In this document: positions 27,555-36,664 of the stretch, piece by piece
Layout of the letters: every line of letters starts with the position of its first letter
Position numbering within the stretch: position 1 is the stretch's first letter
Assembly (NCBI GenBank): GCA_028870355.1
Contig: JAGWPU010000087.1
Location: forward strand, 1-64,000
DNA length: 64,000 bases
Direction of reading: 5' to 3'
DNA from: Gammaproteobacteria bacterium
GTDB lineage: Bacteria > Pseudomonadota > Gammaproteobacteria > Steroidobacterales > Steroidobacteraceae
Program-made: the position numbers and the translations under genes
The notes under the pieces: model-generated
What the model was told of the DNA's origin: nothing
Database searches by the model: none
The model's input: the letters and a program-made list of their open reading frames with translations, nothing else

Positions 27555-27600
27555 GACGCCTCCCGCACCGCGGCGACGCCTCCCGCACCGCGGCGACGCG
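27555..27600. repeat. 20-bp tandem repeat between convergent genes
   Basis: GACGCCTCCCGCACCGCGGC is repeated exactly (27555-27574 and 27575-27594) and followed by a 5-bp start of a third copy. It fills most of the 81-bp gap between the rubrerythrin-like gene and the convergent TDT transporter gene. No T-run follows, so it does not look like an intrinsic terminator. Confidence 0.8.
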
Positions 27601-27607
27601 GCCGAGA

Positions 27608-28648
27608 TCACCCGCCCCGACGCGTGATCAGCAACTGCCGCAGCAACCCGACGAACGCGAGCGACCACGCGGCGAGTGCCGGAATGAACATCAGCCGCGC
27701 GGTCGTCGCGAGAAACGGCAAGTCGAGCGACTTCGTCATCTGCCACGACGCCGCACTGTACATCCCGAGCGGGAATACCGCACCCCAGTACAGCGGATCG
27801 TAGCGCAGCGGAAAGCGGCGCACGAGGTGGCGCCACACCCCGAGCAGCACGAGCATCGGAATCCACCACGTCGCGGTCGCCCAGTAGAGCACCGTGAATC
27901 CCTTGAGGAACGGCGCGAGCGACGCGAGAAACGGCGCGTCCGGCGCATTTTCGATCAGCCGCGCCCCAGCCATGGTCGAGATCGCCATCGCCCCCATGTT
28001 GATCCAGTACGGTGGGGACAGGTCGGTCGGCGAAAATGCGAAGAAGCTGTACCGGTAGAAGATCAGGGAAATGATCCAGATGTAGAACATCCCGCCCCAG
28101 GACCACATCGACAGCGCGAAGAAGTTGAATTCCAGGCGGTAGGGCTGCGACCACTGCCGCGCGATCAACGCGCTGAGCACCGCGATCGATTGGGTCGCGA
28201 CGACGGCGATCAGCCATGCGCCGGTGATGCCCCGCTCGAGCGGTGGCTTCTCCCGCTTGACGGTGAACGCGGTGAATATCGTGTACGTCAGTCCCAGCCA
28301 AAGAGCGACGCCGACGGCGAGCAGGCCCATCGCCAGATCGACACTGCCCTTGACCAGCAAGGACTCGATGCCGAGGATGCACGTCGCGGCGACGGTCGTC
28401 AGGAACCCCGGACCCCGCTGATGGTCGACCATGTCGCGGAACAGACGGCGCGGATGGCACAGCGCACGCAGCATCGTGAGCACGACCAGGGTCGGGTAAG
28501 CGACGATGTTCACGACGAACAGGCCGTTCGAGATCACGAGCAGGCCGACGTTCTTCGCCGCGATCGAGACGATGCCCGTCGCCATCACGAGCGCGAAGTA
28601 CGCCGGCGACAGATCCCGGATCACCACGCACTCGCGTACTGTCCTCAT
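27608..28648 (-). CDS. TDT-family transporter (TehA/SLAC1-like anion channel or carrier)
   Basis: 346-residue membrane protein with 10 predicted helices. It starts LSPAYFALVMATGIVSIAA, the TDT-family opening, and has further family segments WNINMGAMAIST-like (YWINMGAMAISTMAG) and PLYWGAVFPLGMYSAASWQM. Relatives include TehA, bacterial malate/C4-dicarboxylate carriers, and plant SLAC1 channels, which conduct nitrate and chloride. It lies 45 bp downstream of the porin gene at the 3' end of the nar operon, so nitrate or nitrite passage is an attractive guess (inference); sulfite or dicarboxylate is possible. Confidence 0.85.
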   Translation of the reverse strand: MRTVRECVVIRDLSPAYFALVMATGIVSIAAKNVGLLVISNGLFVVNIVAYPTLVVLTMLRALCHPRRLFRDMVDHQRGPGFLTTVAATCILGIESLLVKGSVDLAMGLLAVGVALWLGLTYTIFTAFTVKREKPPLERGITGAWLIAVVATQSIAVLSALIARQWSQPYRLEFNFFALSMWSWGGMFYIWIISLIFYRYSFFAFSPTDLSPPYWINMGAMAISTMAGARLIENAPDAPFLASLAPFLKGFTVLYWATATWWIPMLVLLGVWRHLVRRFPLRYDPLYWGAVFPLGMYSAASWQMTKSLDLPFLATTARLMFIPALAAWSLAFVGLLRQLLITRRGG

Positions 28649-28693
28649 CGGATGCCTGCTGCGACGGCGAACATCGTCGGCTCGAGCCCCGCG

Positions 28694-29935
28694 CTAGTCA
28701 TCGCTCAGGGAATAGTCGATCTCCAGCCACAGCTTGTGCACATCGGTCGCGAAGTGGTCCCGGGCATAGTCCGCGAAGGCGACGATGCCGATCAGGCGAT
28801 GCCAACGACCGAGCACCTGCAGGTCGCCCTCCGTACCGTAATGCAGGCCGAGACGCGCGGCCTGGAAGTCGTGATACACGGCGGTCACGGTCAACCGATC
28901 GAACACGGAAACCCGAGCGAGCGACGCGCCGATCGACGCATATCGATCCTCGACGCCGTTCGCCGGTGTCGCGAGGAAGACGTCCGCCCACCCGTCGAAC
29001 TTGTGCAGGGTCGCGAGCGGCGTCGCGAACCCCTTCACGCCGTCGCCCCCGAGGACCTCGACGCCGCCCCCGAGACTCACGCCGGCGAACCCGAGCGTGA
29101 CCGCACCGGCGTAGTAGTCGTCCGCGAACTGCAGCGGGTTTGCCGCGTACGGATTTTCGTGCGCGTACCCGGCCTCGTACCGCAAGCTCCAGCCACCCCG
29201 CTTCCTGCTTCCGGCGACGCGCACGCCCACCGTCCGGGTGGAGTCCGCCGGGTCCTGCCGGAATGCGAGCCAGTAGCCGAATCCGGTCACCATACCGATC
29301 GGCGTGGAATATGCCGCGTGCGCGAGGTAGCTGCTGCCGGTGAAGCGCCCGACCGGGGAGTCGTGGCCGAACACACGATTCACCTGGTCGAAGTACGTGA
29401 AATCCAGGGTGAGATGCCGGATCGAATGGTTCGCGACCCGCACCGAGTCGAAGGTCTGCTCGTTCTGGCGGAAGCCGACCGATCCGATGAACCGCTGGTC
29501 ATCGAGATCGATCCGCTGCCGGCCGAGGGTGACGGTCGTGTCCGGCAGTGAGGCGTTCACCAGCTCGAGCCGGTTCAGCGCATGGTCCTCGGGATCCGCA
29601 ACGACCGGGTACTGGACACGATGATTGGTCGTGCTGTTGTAATGCCCCTCCAGCGGCCAGTCGACGTTTCCCTCCGCGAGCAACGAGGTATCCCAGGCAG
29701 CGCCCGTCCTAAAGCCGAGTCGCGCTCGCATCGTCACCGCATTGGCATCGGCCTCGAACCCATTCTGCCCGACGGTCTCGGATCGCAGCCGCAGATTCGC
29801 GATCGGTGTCGCCGACGAGATCGCGGCCGTCAGGGCGTCAGCCGCGTCACCGTCCGCCCAGTTCGCGAGCGGCAGACACAGCGCCACGGCAGCGATGACG
29901 CGCACCGCAATCGACGAACGGCCCCGCGCGGGCAT
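28694..29935 (-). CDS. Outer-membrane beta-barrel porin (alginate-export-like family) in nar operon
   Basis: 413 residues with a signal peptide (IAVRVIAAVALCLPLANWA) and then barrel-type strands through the end (LEIDYSLSDD). The segment LNRLELVNASLPDTTVTLGRQRIDLDDQRFIG and the recurring FDSVRVANHS..LTLDFTYFD pattern resemble the alginate-export/phosphate-selective-like porins rather than TonB receptors; there is no plug domain. ATG 29935 follows the narI stop with a single-base gap (TGA A ATG), so it is translationally tied to narI. That position suggests a route for nitrate or nitrite across the outer membrane (inference). Channel specificity cannot be read from sequence. Confidence 0.78.
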   Translation of the reverse strand: MPARGRSSIAVRVIAAVALCLPLANWADGDAADALTAAISSATPIANLRLRSETVGQNGFEADANAVTMRARLGFRTGAAWDTSLLAEGNVDWPLEGHYNSTTNHRVQYPVVADPEDHALNRLELVNASLPDTTVTLGRQRIDLDDQRFIGSVGFRQNEQTFDSVRVANHSIRHLTLDFTYFDQVNRVFGHDSPVGRFTGSSYLAHAAYSTPIGMVTGFGYWLAFRQDPADSTRTVGVRVAGSRKRGGWSLRYEAGYAHENPYAANPLQFADDYYAGAVTLGFAGVSLGGGVEVLGGDGVKGFATPLATLHKFDGWADVFLATPANGVEDRYASIGASLARVSVFDRLTVTAVYHDFQAARLGLHYGTEGDLQVLGRWHRLIGIVAFADYARDHFATDVHKLWLEIDYSLSDD

Positions 29936-29936
29936 T

Positions 29937-30635
29937 TCAGGTCCCGGGCAACCGGCGGGATCTCACCAGTTGCCAGGGCCTCAGGAGATAGCCGAGCGAT
30001 CCGATGCCGCTCCAGATGTGCACCAGCCGCGTGAACGGGAAGATCAGGAACAACGTCAATCCAAACACGATGTGGATCTTGAAGACGAGGGACGCCCCCG
30101 CGATCAGGGCGGCCGCCTCGCCACCCCGGAATGTCACGACGTGCTTTGCCCACCCCATCAACGCGAGCATCTCACCGCCGTCGAGGTGCCGCGCGGACAC
30201 TGCGATCGTGGACAACCCGAGCAGCAGTGTGGACAGCAGCCACACCAGGGTCACCCAGTCCGACCAGTGGGTATTGGCACGGATCCGCGGTTCGGACAGC
30301 CGTCGATGGATCAACAGGATCAAGCCGACGAGAATCGCGAGCCCGAGTGTGCCCCCGGTGGTCATCGCGATGATCTGCTTGTCGTGGGGCGTCAGGCCCA
30401 GGGCCTCGAACACCGCGAGCGGCGTGAGCAGGCCGACCAGATGACCGAAGAACAAACCGATGATCCCGACATGGAACAGGTTCGAGCCCCAACGCAGCGA
30501 TCCGCATCGCAGCAGCTGACTCGACTCGCTTCGCCACAGGTATTGTTCCCGGTCGAAGCGGACCCAGCTGCCGAGCAGGAAGACCGTCCCGGCGATGTAA
30601 GGATAGATGCCGAAGAAGAATGCGTTCACTGCCAT
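29937..30635 (-). CDS. narI: Respiratory nitrate reductase gamma subunit (cytochrome b)
   Basis: 232-residue inner-membrane diheme subunit that takes electrons from quinol for NarGH. Five helices are visible. Haem ligand histidines line up with E. coli NarI: H55 and H65 (SNLFHVGIIGLFFGHLVG), H188 and H206 (KIHIVFGLTLF...FTRLVHIW). ATG 30635 has GGGAG about 9 bases upstream. An upstream ATG (30655) inside a duplicated 20-bp block opens only a five-codon frame. Operon narK-G-H-J-I; the porin gene follows immediately. Confidence 0.96.
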   Translation of the reverse strand: MAVNAFFFGIYPYIAGTVFLLGSWVRFDREQYLWRSESSQLLRCGSLRWGSNLFHVGIIGLFFGHLVGLLTPLAVFEALGLTPHDKQIIAMTTGGTLGLAILVGLILLIHRRLSEPRIRANTHWSDWVTLVWLLSTLLLGLSTIAVSARHLDGGEMLALMGWAKHVVTFRGGEAAALIAGASLVFKIHIVFGLTLFLIFPFTRLVHIWSGIGSLGYLLRPWQLVRSRRLPGT

Positions 30636-30670
30636 GATCAGACTCCCGTGGCCATGATCAGCCTCCCCTG
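30631..30670. repeat. 20-bp imperfect tandem duplication across the narJ-narI junction
   Basis: GCCATGATCAGACTCCCGTG (30631-30650) and GCCATGATCAGCCTCCCCTG (30651-30670) differ at 2 of 20 positions. On the coding strand each copy holds a ribosome-site-like GGGAG and an ATG; the first copy opens a mini-frame of five codons that ends 2 bp before the narI start. The duplication therefore created a second, decoy start. Confidence 0.8.
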
Positions 30671-31350
30671 ACCGCGGATCCGCGGCGGCGACCCGCCACC
30701 GCGCAGGGATCCTCCGCTCCGAGGAATTGAATCGGCTGCTCGGTCCAGGCGGCGTCGAGCGCATCGGGCGCCCAATCCGGCGGCGCCGGCTCCGCGAGCG
30801 CACCGGGAGGCGGCTCGACCGACGACCGCCAGTGACGAACGCCGGCAAGGCGCAACGCGGCGACGATCGCCGCCAACCACGGACTCCGACGGCGCTCGAG
30901 CGCCTGCGCGATCTTTCCCAAGGCTACGGCCACCCGACGCAGCGCCGCGCCGGCGTCGGGACCGCTCAGGGTCGATGCATACTCGAGGAACGCCGGCAGG
31001 TAGTCCGGCAGCTGGCGTGCCGTCAGGACCAGTCCCGCTCGCTCGTACTGCGCTGCGAGCTCGGCCATCGCAGGCCCGCGCCCGCGCGCGTCGCCGTAGA
31101 GATGCTCGTACAGGTTGAGGGAGGTGCTGCGTCCCCGATCGAACGTCTCGACGTATTCCGTCTGCAGGTCCAGGAGGTCGGTCCGCTGGAGATGTTCCCC
31201 GAGCGCCCGGAGCGATTCGAGCCCCTGTCCCTCGTCCCTGGACTCGCCGTCGCCGAGGACGTCGAGCAGTTCGCGTGCGTGGTCGCGCACGTCGGCCTCG
31301 GGGTACTCCAGCAACCGCGCGAGCGCGATCAGCGGGCGGGCGTGATTCAT
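30658..31350 (-). CDS. narJ: Nitrate reductase assembly chaperone NarJ
   Basis: 230-residue cytoplasmic TorD/NarJ-family chaperone that holds NarGH for molybdenum-cofactor and cluster insertion. Typical segments: LARLLEYPEADVRDHARELL, LQTEYVETFDRGRSTSLNLYEHLYGDARGRG and DYLPAFLEYAS. The start ATG 31350 overlaps the narH stop (ATGA). The C-terminal 40 residues (Pro-rich, ending GSAVRGG) are variable, as usual in NarJ. It ends at the duplicated narJ-narI junction. Confidence 0.95.
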   Translation of the reverse strand: MNHARPLIALARLLEYPEADVRDHARELLDVLGDGESRDEGQGLESLRALGEHLQRTDLLDLQTEYVETFDRGRSTSLNLYEHLYGDARGRGPAMAELAAQYERAGLVLTARQLPDYLPAFLEYASTLSGPDAGAALRRVAVALGKIAQALERRRSPWLAAIVAALRLAGVRHWRSSVEPPPGALAEPAPPDWAPDALDAAWTEQPIQFLGAEDPCAVAGRRRGSAVRGG

Positions 31351-32873
31351 ACCGCTCCTCCTTCATCGGGTAACGTCCGGCGTCGATTCCCACCGAAGAG
31401 TGACAGCGAGGTTTCGCCGCCGGAACAGCCGTTACCGAAGGTGAATCCACAGGACCCTTTCAACTCGAACGCGTTCTCGGCGTATTCGCGATGGGTCGTC
31501 GGGATCACGAAGCGGTCTTCGTAGTTCGCGATGCCGAGCAGTCGGTACATCGCCTCGAAGTCGGCCTCGGACAGCCCGGTGCGCTCGGCCGAGCGCGGGT
31601 CGACGCCTCCTCCGACGTGCCGGTGACGCATGATGGCGCGCATCGCGAGCAGGCGCTCGAGCGCCCGGCGTACCGGATCGACGTCTCCCGCGGTCAGCAG
31701 GTTCGCGAGATACTGTAGCGGGATCCGTAATGCCCCGACGTCCGGAAGACCGTCGACTTCGCCGATCATCCCGCTCTGGACCGCCGTCTGGATCGGCGAC
31801 AGCGGCGGGACGTACCACACCATCGGCAGGGTTCGATATTCCGGATGCAGCGGCAACGCAATGCGCCAGCGCATCGCCATCGCGTACACCGGCGAGTGTC
31901 GCGCGGCGTCGAGCCAGGCATCCGGAACGCCGTCCCGGCGTGCCGCGGCGATCACCGCCGGATCGTTCGGATCCAGGAAGATCCCGAGTTGCGCCTCGTA
32001 CAGATCGCGCTCCCGCTCCACCGCCGCGGCCTCGGCGATCCGATCGGCATCGTAGAGCAGCACGCCGAGATAGCGTATCCGGCCGACGCAAGTCTCGGAG
32101 CACACCGTCGGCAGCCCCGCCTCGATCCGCGGGAAGCAGAACGTGCACTTCTCCGACTTGCCGCTCTTCCAGTTGTAATAGATCTTCTTGTACGGGCAAC
32201 CCGACACGCACATCCGCCAACCGCGGCACTTGTCCTGGTCGATCAGCACGATGCCGTCTTCTTCGCGCTTGTAGATCGCGCCGGACGGGCACGAGGCGAC
32301 GCAGGCCGGGTTCAGGCAGTGCTCGCACAGCCTCGGCAGGTACATCATGAACGTCTGCTCGAACTGCCCGTAGATCGCCTTCTGCAGACCGTCGAAATTG
32401 GCGTCGCGGGCGCGACGCTCGAACTCTCCGCCGAGGATCTCCTCCCAGTTCGGCCCCTTTTCGATCTTCTCCAGGGTCCTGCCGCTCAACAGGCTGCGCG
32501 GACGGGCACTCGGCGACGTGCCGCGTTCGGGCGCCTGCTGCAGGTGCTCGTAGTCGTAGGTGAAGGGCTCGTAGTAGTCGTCGATCTCCGGCAGTGCGGG
32601 ATTCGCGAAGATCTTGGACAGCACCCCGAGACGCGAGCCCTGCCGGAGCCGCAAGGCGCCGCTCGGTTCCCGCTTCCAGCCTCCCTGCCACTTGTCCTGG
32701 TTCTCCCATTCGTCGGGGTAACCGACACCCGGCTTGCTCTCCACATTGTTGAACCATGCGTACTCGACGCCGGGGCGCGAGGTCCACACCTGCTTGCAGG
32801 TGACCGAACAGGTGTGGCAACCGATGCACTTGTCGAGGTTCAACACCATGCCGATTTGTGCGCGAACCTTCAT
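31347..32873 (-). CDS. narH: Respiratory nitrate reductase beta subunit (iron-sulfur)
   Basis: 508-residue electron-transfer subunit with three [4Fe-4S] and one [3Fe-4S] cluster. The first cluster motif C16-x2-C19-x2-C22-x3-C26 (CIGCHTCSVTCKQ) matches E. coli NarH position for position. The motif CRGWRMCVSGCPYKK contains the Trp that makes the [3Fe-4S] cluster, and EKCTFCFPR is also conserved. MKVRAQIG start at 32873 has GGAGG 5 bases upstream and overlaps the narG stop by 4 bp (ATGA); a longer N-terminus would be out of family. Confidence 0.97.
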   Translation of the reverse strand: MKVRAQIGMVLNLDKCIGCHTCSVTCKQVWTSRPGVEYAWFNNVESKPGVGYPDEWENQDKWQGGWKREPSGALRLRQGSRLGVLSKIFANPALPEIDDYYEPFTYDYEHLQQAPERGTSPSARPRSLLSGRTLEKIEKGPNWEEILGGEFERRARDANFDGLQKAIYGQFEQTFMMYLPRLCEHCLNPACVASCPSGAIYKREEDGIVLIDQDKCRGWRMCVSGCPYKKIYYNWKSGKSEKCTFCFPRIEAGLPTVCSETCVGRIRYLGVLLYDADRIAEAAAVERERDLYEAQLGIFLDPNDPAVIAAARRDGVPDAWLDAARHSPVYAMAMRWRIALPLHPEYRTLPMVWYVPPLSPIQTAVQSGMIGEVDGLPDVGALRIPLQYLANLLTAGDVDPVRRALERLLAMRAIMRHRHVGGGVDPRSAERTGLSEADFEAMYRLLGIANYEDRFVIPTTHREYAENAFELKGSCGFTFGNGCSGGETSLSLFGGNRRRTLPDEGGAV

Positions 32874-35800
32874 CGTCCACCTCCCGGTGCCGTCCCGGCG
32901 TTCGCAGAACTCGACGGATCCGCGTGCCACTCGACGCTCGTCATCTTGCGGACGATGCAGAACTGGTCGCGGTTCGAGCCGACCGTTCCGTAGTAGTTGA
33001 AGCCGTACGCGAGTTGGGCGTATCCGCCGATCATGTGCGTCGGCTTGACCACGACTCGCGTCACCGCGTTGTGGATCCCGCCACGGGCGTGCGTGATCGA
33101 CGACAGCGGGGTGTTCACGATCCGTTCCTGGGCGTGGTACATCATCGCCATCCCCGGTCGGACCCGCTGACTGACGATCGCGCGGGCCGCGATCGCGCCA
33201 TTGCCGTTGAAGACTTCGATCCAGTCGTTGTCCACGATGCCGGCCGCCTTCGCGTCATCCTCCGCGATCCAGACGCACGGTCCGCCACGGCTCAGCGTCA
33301 GCATCAGGAGGTTGTCGGTATACGTGCTGTGGATCCCCCACTTCTGGTGCGGCGTGATCCAGTTGAGCACCAGTTCCTTCTGCCCATTGCCGTGCCGCCC
33401 GAGCATCGGGGCGACCGCCTTCAGGTTGACCGGCGGCCGGTACGCAGCGAATCCCTCGCCGAAGGCGATCATCCACGGATGATCCTGGTAGAACTGCTGC
33501 CGCCCGGTCAGCGTGCGCCACGGGATGAATTCGTGGACGTTCGTGTACCCGGCGTTGTAACAGATCTTCTCGTCCTCGATTCCCGACCAGGTCGGTGACG
33601 TGATGATCTTGCGAGGTTGCGCTTGAATGTCCCGGAAGCGGATCTTCTCGTGCTCCTTCGGGAGCGCGAGATGAGCGTGATCGCGACCGGTGATCCGCGA
33701 CAGCGCCTCCCAGGCCTTGACCGCGACATGTCCGTTGGTCTCCGGCGCGAGCATCAGTATCGTCTCCGCCGCCTCGATGTCGGTCGAGATGCGCGGACGA
33801 CCCTGCGCCGGACCTGGTTCACGGACGCGACCGTTCAATTCCCCGAGCGCATCGACCTCCTCGGCGGTCTTCCAGGCGATGCCCTTGCCACCGTTGCCGG
33901 CCTGTTCCATCAGGGGACCGAGCGACGTGAACTGGGCATGGGTTGCCGGATAGTCCCGCTCGACGACCGTGAGGCTCGGGGCGGTCTTGCCCGGGACGAG
34001 GTCGCACTCGCCGCGCTTCCAGTCCCGCACGTCCACCTGACCGAGTTCCGCCGCGGTGTCGTGCATCAGCGGCGTGAGCACGAGATCTCGCTCACGTCCC
34101 AGATGCCCCACACAGACCTCGGAGAACCGGCGGGCGAACCCCTTGAAGATCTCCCAGTCCGAGCGAGCCTCCCAGGGCGGATCGACCGCCGCCGAGAGCG
34201 GGTGAATGAACGGGTGCATGTCGGTCGTGTTGAGATCGTTCTTCTCGTACCACGTCGCGGCCGGCAGCACGATGTCCGAGAACAGTGCGGTGCTGTTCAT
34301 TCGAAAATCCAGCGTGACCAGCAGGTCGAGCTTTCCCTCCGGGGCGTGCTCGTGCCAGGCGACCTCCGTGGGACGCGTGCCGTCCGCGGCCTGTTCCGCG
34401 TTGAGCACGCCGTTCGGCGCGCCGAGCAAATGCTTGATGAAGTATTCCGACCCCTTGGCGGAAGCACCGAGCAGGTTCGAGCGCCAGACGAACAGGTTCC
34501 TCGGCCAGTTGTCCGGATCGTCCGGATCCTCGCAGCTCAGACGCAGCGTGCCGTCGCGCAGTCCGGTGACCGCGAAGGCCTTCGGATCGACGCCCGCACG
34601 ATCCGCCGCCCGACAGACCTCGAGCGGGTTGGTCTTCAGTTGCGGCGCCGAAGGCAACCAGCCCATCCGTTCGGCGCGGACGTTGTAGTCGATCATCGCG
34701 TCGGCGCGCGCCGCCGAGTCCGCGAGCGGCGACAGGATCTCCGCGACGCCGAGTTTCTCGTAGCGCCACTGATCGGTATGCGCGTACCAGAAGCTGGTCG
34801 AGTTCATCTGACGCGACGGACGCAGCCAGTCGAGCGCGAACGCGAGCGCGGTCCAGCCCGTCTGCGGGCGCAGCTTCTCCTGACCGACGTAATGTGCCCA
34901 TCCGCCGCCCGGCACGCCGATGCACCCGCACAGCATCAGCATGTTGATGATCCCGCGGTAATGCATGTCCATGTGGTACCAATGATTCAGACCCGCGCCG
35001 ACGATGATCATCGACGTACCGCGGGTGCGATCCGCGTTCTCGGCGAACTCTCGGGCGATGCGAATGACCGTCCCGGCAGGGACCCCGGTGATCGATTGCT
35101 GCCAGGCCGGGGTGTACGGCACGTCGTCGTCATAGGACCGGGCGCAGGGATGGGATTCGTCGCGGAATCCGCGATCGATGCCGTAGTGAGCGGCCAGCAG
35201 GTCGTAGACCGTGGCCACGCGCTCGGTCGATTCGGCGCCTTGCCCGTCGGCGACCGTGACGACGCGGTATGGCACCCGTCGAACCAGGACGTCGTCCTGG
35301 ATGTTCCCCGGATGATGATCCGACGGGACTCCGCCGAAGTACGGGAATCCGACTTCGGCGAGTCCGTCGTGGCGATCGATCAGGGTCAGCGCCAGGGTGC
35401 TGCGCGCTCCGGTCCGCGCGTCACGCTCCTCGAGATTCCAGCGACCGGCCTCCTCTTCGGGGCCCCAACGGAATCCAACCGACCCTTGCGGAAGCGTCAG
35501 CGCGCCGGACTCCTCGAATGCGACCGTCTTCCACTCGGGGTTCGTCGCTTGACCGAGCCGATCGGCGAAGTCTCCGGCTCGCAGATAGCGATCCGCGACG
35601 TGGACCTTTCGTCCGTCGGCGAGTCGCTGCTCCTTGAGCCTGACCAGCATCGGCAGGTCCGTGTACCGGCGACAATAGTCCTGGAAGTACCCGGATCGGC
35701 GCTCTCCGAAGTGGAATTCGCGCAGGATCACGTGACCCATCGCCATCGCGAGCGCCGCATCGGTCCCCTGCTTGGGGTTCAGCCACTCGTCGCTGATCTT

Positions 35801-36664
35801 CGCCACCTCCGCGTAATCCGGCGTGATCGCGACGGTCTTGGCGCCCCGATAGCGCGCTTCGGTGTAGAAGTGCGCATCCGGCGTGCGGGTCTGCGGGACG
35901 TTCGACCCCCACGCGATCAGGTAATTCGAATTGAACCATTCCGCGGACTCGGCGACGTCGGTCTGTTCCCCCCAGACCTGCGGTGACGATGGCGGCAGAT
36001 CGCAGTACCAATCGTAGAAGCTGCCGCAGACTCCGCCGATGAGGCTCAGGTATCGCGAGCCGGCGGCGTAGGAAACCATCGACATCGCCGGAATCGGCGA
36101 GAAGCCGTAGATCCGGTCGGGACCGTACCGCTTGATCGTGTAGACGTTCGCCGCGGCGACGATCTCCTCCACGGTCGCCCAGTCCGCGCGCACGAAGCCA
36201 CCCATCCCGCGGACGCGTTGGTAGTCGCGCCGCTTCTCTGCATCACCGACGATGCTCGCCCACGCCTCCACGGGACCCATCGCTTCACGCGCGGCCCTCC
36301 ACAGGCGCAGCAGACGGGCGCGAATCATCGGATACTTGATTCGATTCGCCGAATACAGATACCAACTCGCCGACGCACCGCGCTGGCAACCGCGCGGTTC
36401 GTGATTGGGCATGTCCGGTCGGGTTCGCGGATAGTCGGTCTGCTGCGTCTCCCAGGTCACGATGCCGCCCTTGACGTAGATCTTCCAGGAGCACGATCCG
36501 GTACAGTTGACCCCGTGAGTCGACCGGACGATCTTGTCGTGTTGCCAGCGGTTGCGGTAGGCGTCCTCCCAGGTCCGATCCTCGGTCGTGCACTGTCCGT
36601 GATTCCCCGAGAATCTCTCACGTCGTCGCGTGAAATACGTCAGACGGTCGAGCAGGTGACTCAT
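32870..36664 (-). CDS. narG: Respiratory nitrate reductase alpha subunit (molybdenum)
   Basis: 1264-residue catalytic subunit that reduces nitrate to nitrite at a Mo-bisMGD centre on the cytoplasmic side. FS0 cluster ligands H50, C54, C58 and C93 (HGVNCTGSC, RGCQRG) are one residue off E. coli NarG. The region YLIAWGSNVPQTRTPDAHFYTE contains the Asp that ligates Mo in NarG. C-terminal RKIITSPTWSG and TYTDNLLMLTLSRGGPCVW are also family-like. There is no twin-Arg signal, as expected. ATG 36664 overlaps the narK stop (ATGA). The continuous frame extends upstream into narK antisense-free coding and is not used. Confidence 0.97.
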   Translation of the reverse strand: MSHLLDRLTYFTRRRERFSGNHGQCTTEDRTWEDAYRNRWQHDKIVRSTHGVNCTGSCSWKIYVKGGIVTWETQQTDYPRTRPDMPNHEPRGCQRGASASWYLYSANRIKYPMIRARLLRLWRAAREAMGPVEAWASIVGDAEKRRDYQRVRGMGGFVRADWATVEEIVAAANVYTIKRYGPDRIYGFSPIPAMSMVSYAAGSRYLSLIGGVCGSFYDWYCDLPPSSPQVWGEQTDVAESAEWFNSNYLIAWGSNVPQTRTPDAHFYTEARYRGAKTVAITPDYAEVAKISDEWLNPKQGTDAALAMAMGHVILREFHFGERRSGYFQDYCRRYTDLPMLVRLKEQRLADGRKVHVADRYLRAGDFADRLGQATNPEWKTVAFEESGALTLPQGSVGFRWGPEEEAGRWNLEERDARTGARSTLALTLIDRHDGLAEVGFPYFGGVPSDHHPGNIQDDVLVRRVPYRVVTVADGQGAESTERVATVYDLLAAHYGIDRGFRDESHPCARSYDDDVPYTPAWQQSITGVPAGTVIRIAREFAENADRTRGTSMIIVGAGLNHWYHMDMHYRGIINMLMLCGCIGVPGGGWAHYVGQEKLRPQTGWTALAFALDWLRPSRQMNSTSFWYAHTDQWRYEKLGVAEILSPLADSAARADAMIDYNVRAERMGWLPSAPQLKTNPLEVCRAADRAGVDPKAFAVTGLRDGTLRLSCEDPDDPDNWPRNLFVWRSNLLGASAKGSEYFIKHLLGAPNGVLNAEQAADGTRPTEVAWHEHAPEGKLDLLVTLDFRMNSTALFSDIVLPAATWYEKNDLNTTDMHPFIHPLSAAVDPPWEARSDWEIFKGFARRFSEVCVGHLGRERDLVLTPLMHDTAAELGQVDVRDWKRGECDLVPGKTAPSLTVVERDYPATHAQFTSLGPLMEQAGNGGKGIAWKTAEEVDALGELNGRVREPGPAQGRPRISTDIEAAETILMLAPETNGHVAVKAWEALSRITGRDHAHLALPKEHEKIRFRDIQAQPRKIITSPTWSGIEDEKICYNAGYTNVHEFIPWRTLTGRQQFYQDHPWMIAFGEGFAAYRPPVNLKAVAPMLGRHGNGQKELVLNWITPHQKWGIHSTYTDNLLMLTLSRGGPCVWIAEDDAKAAGIVDNDWIEVFNGNGAIAARAIVSQRVRPGMAMMYHAQERIVNTPLSSITHARGGIHNAVTRVVVKPTHMIGGYAQLAYGFNYYGTVGSNRDQFCIVRKMTSVEWHADPSSSANAGTAPGGGR

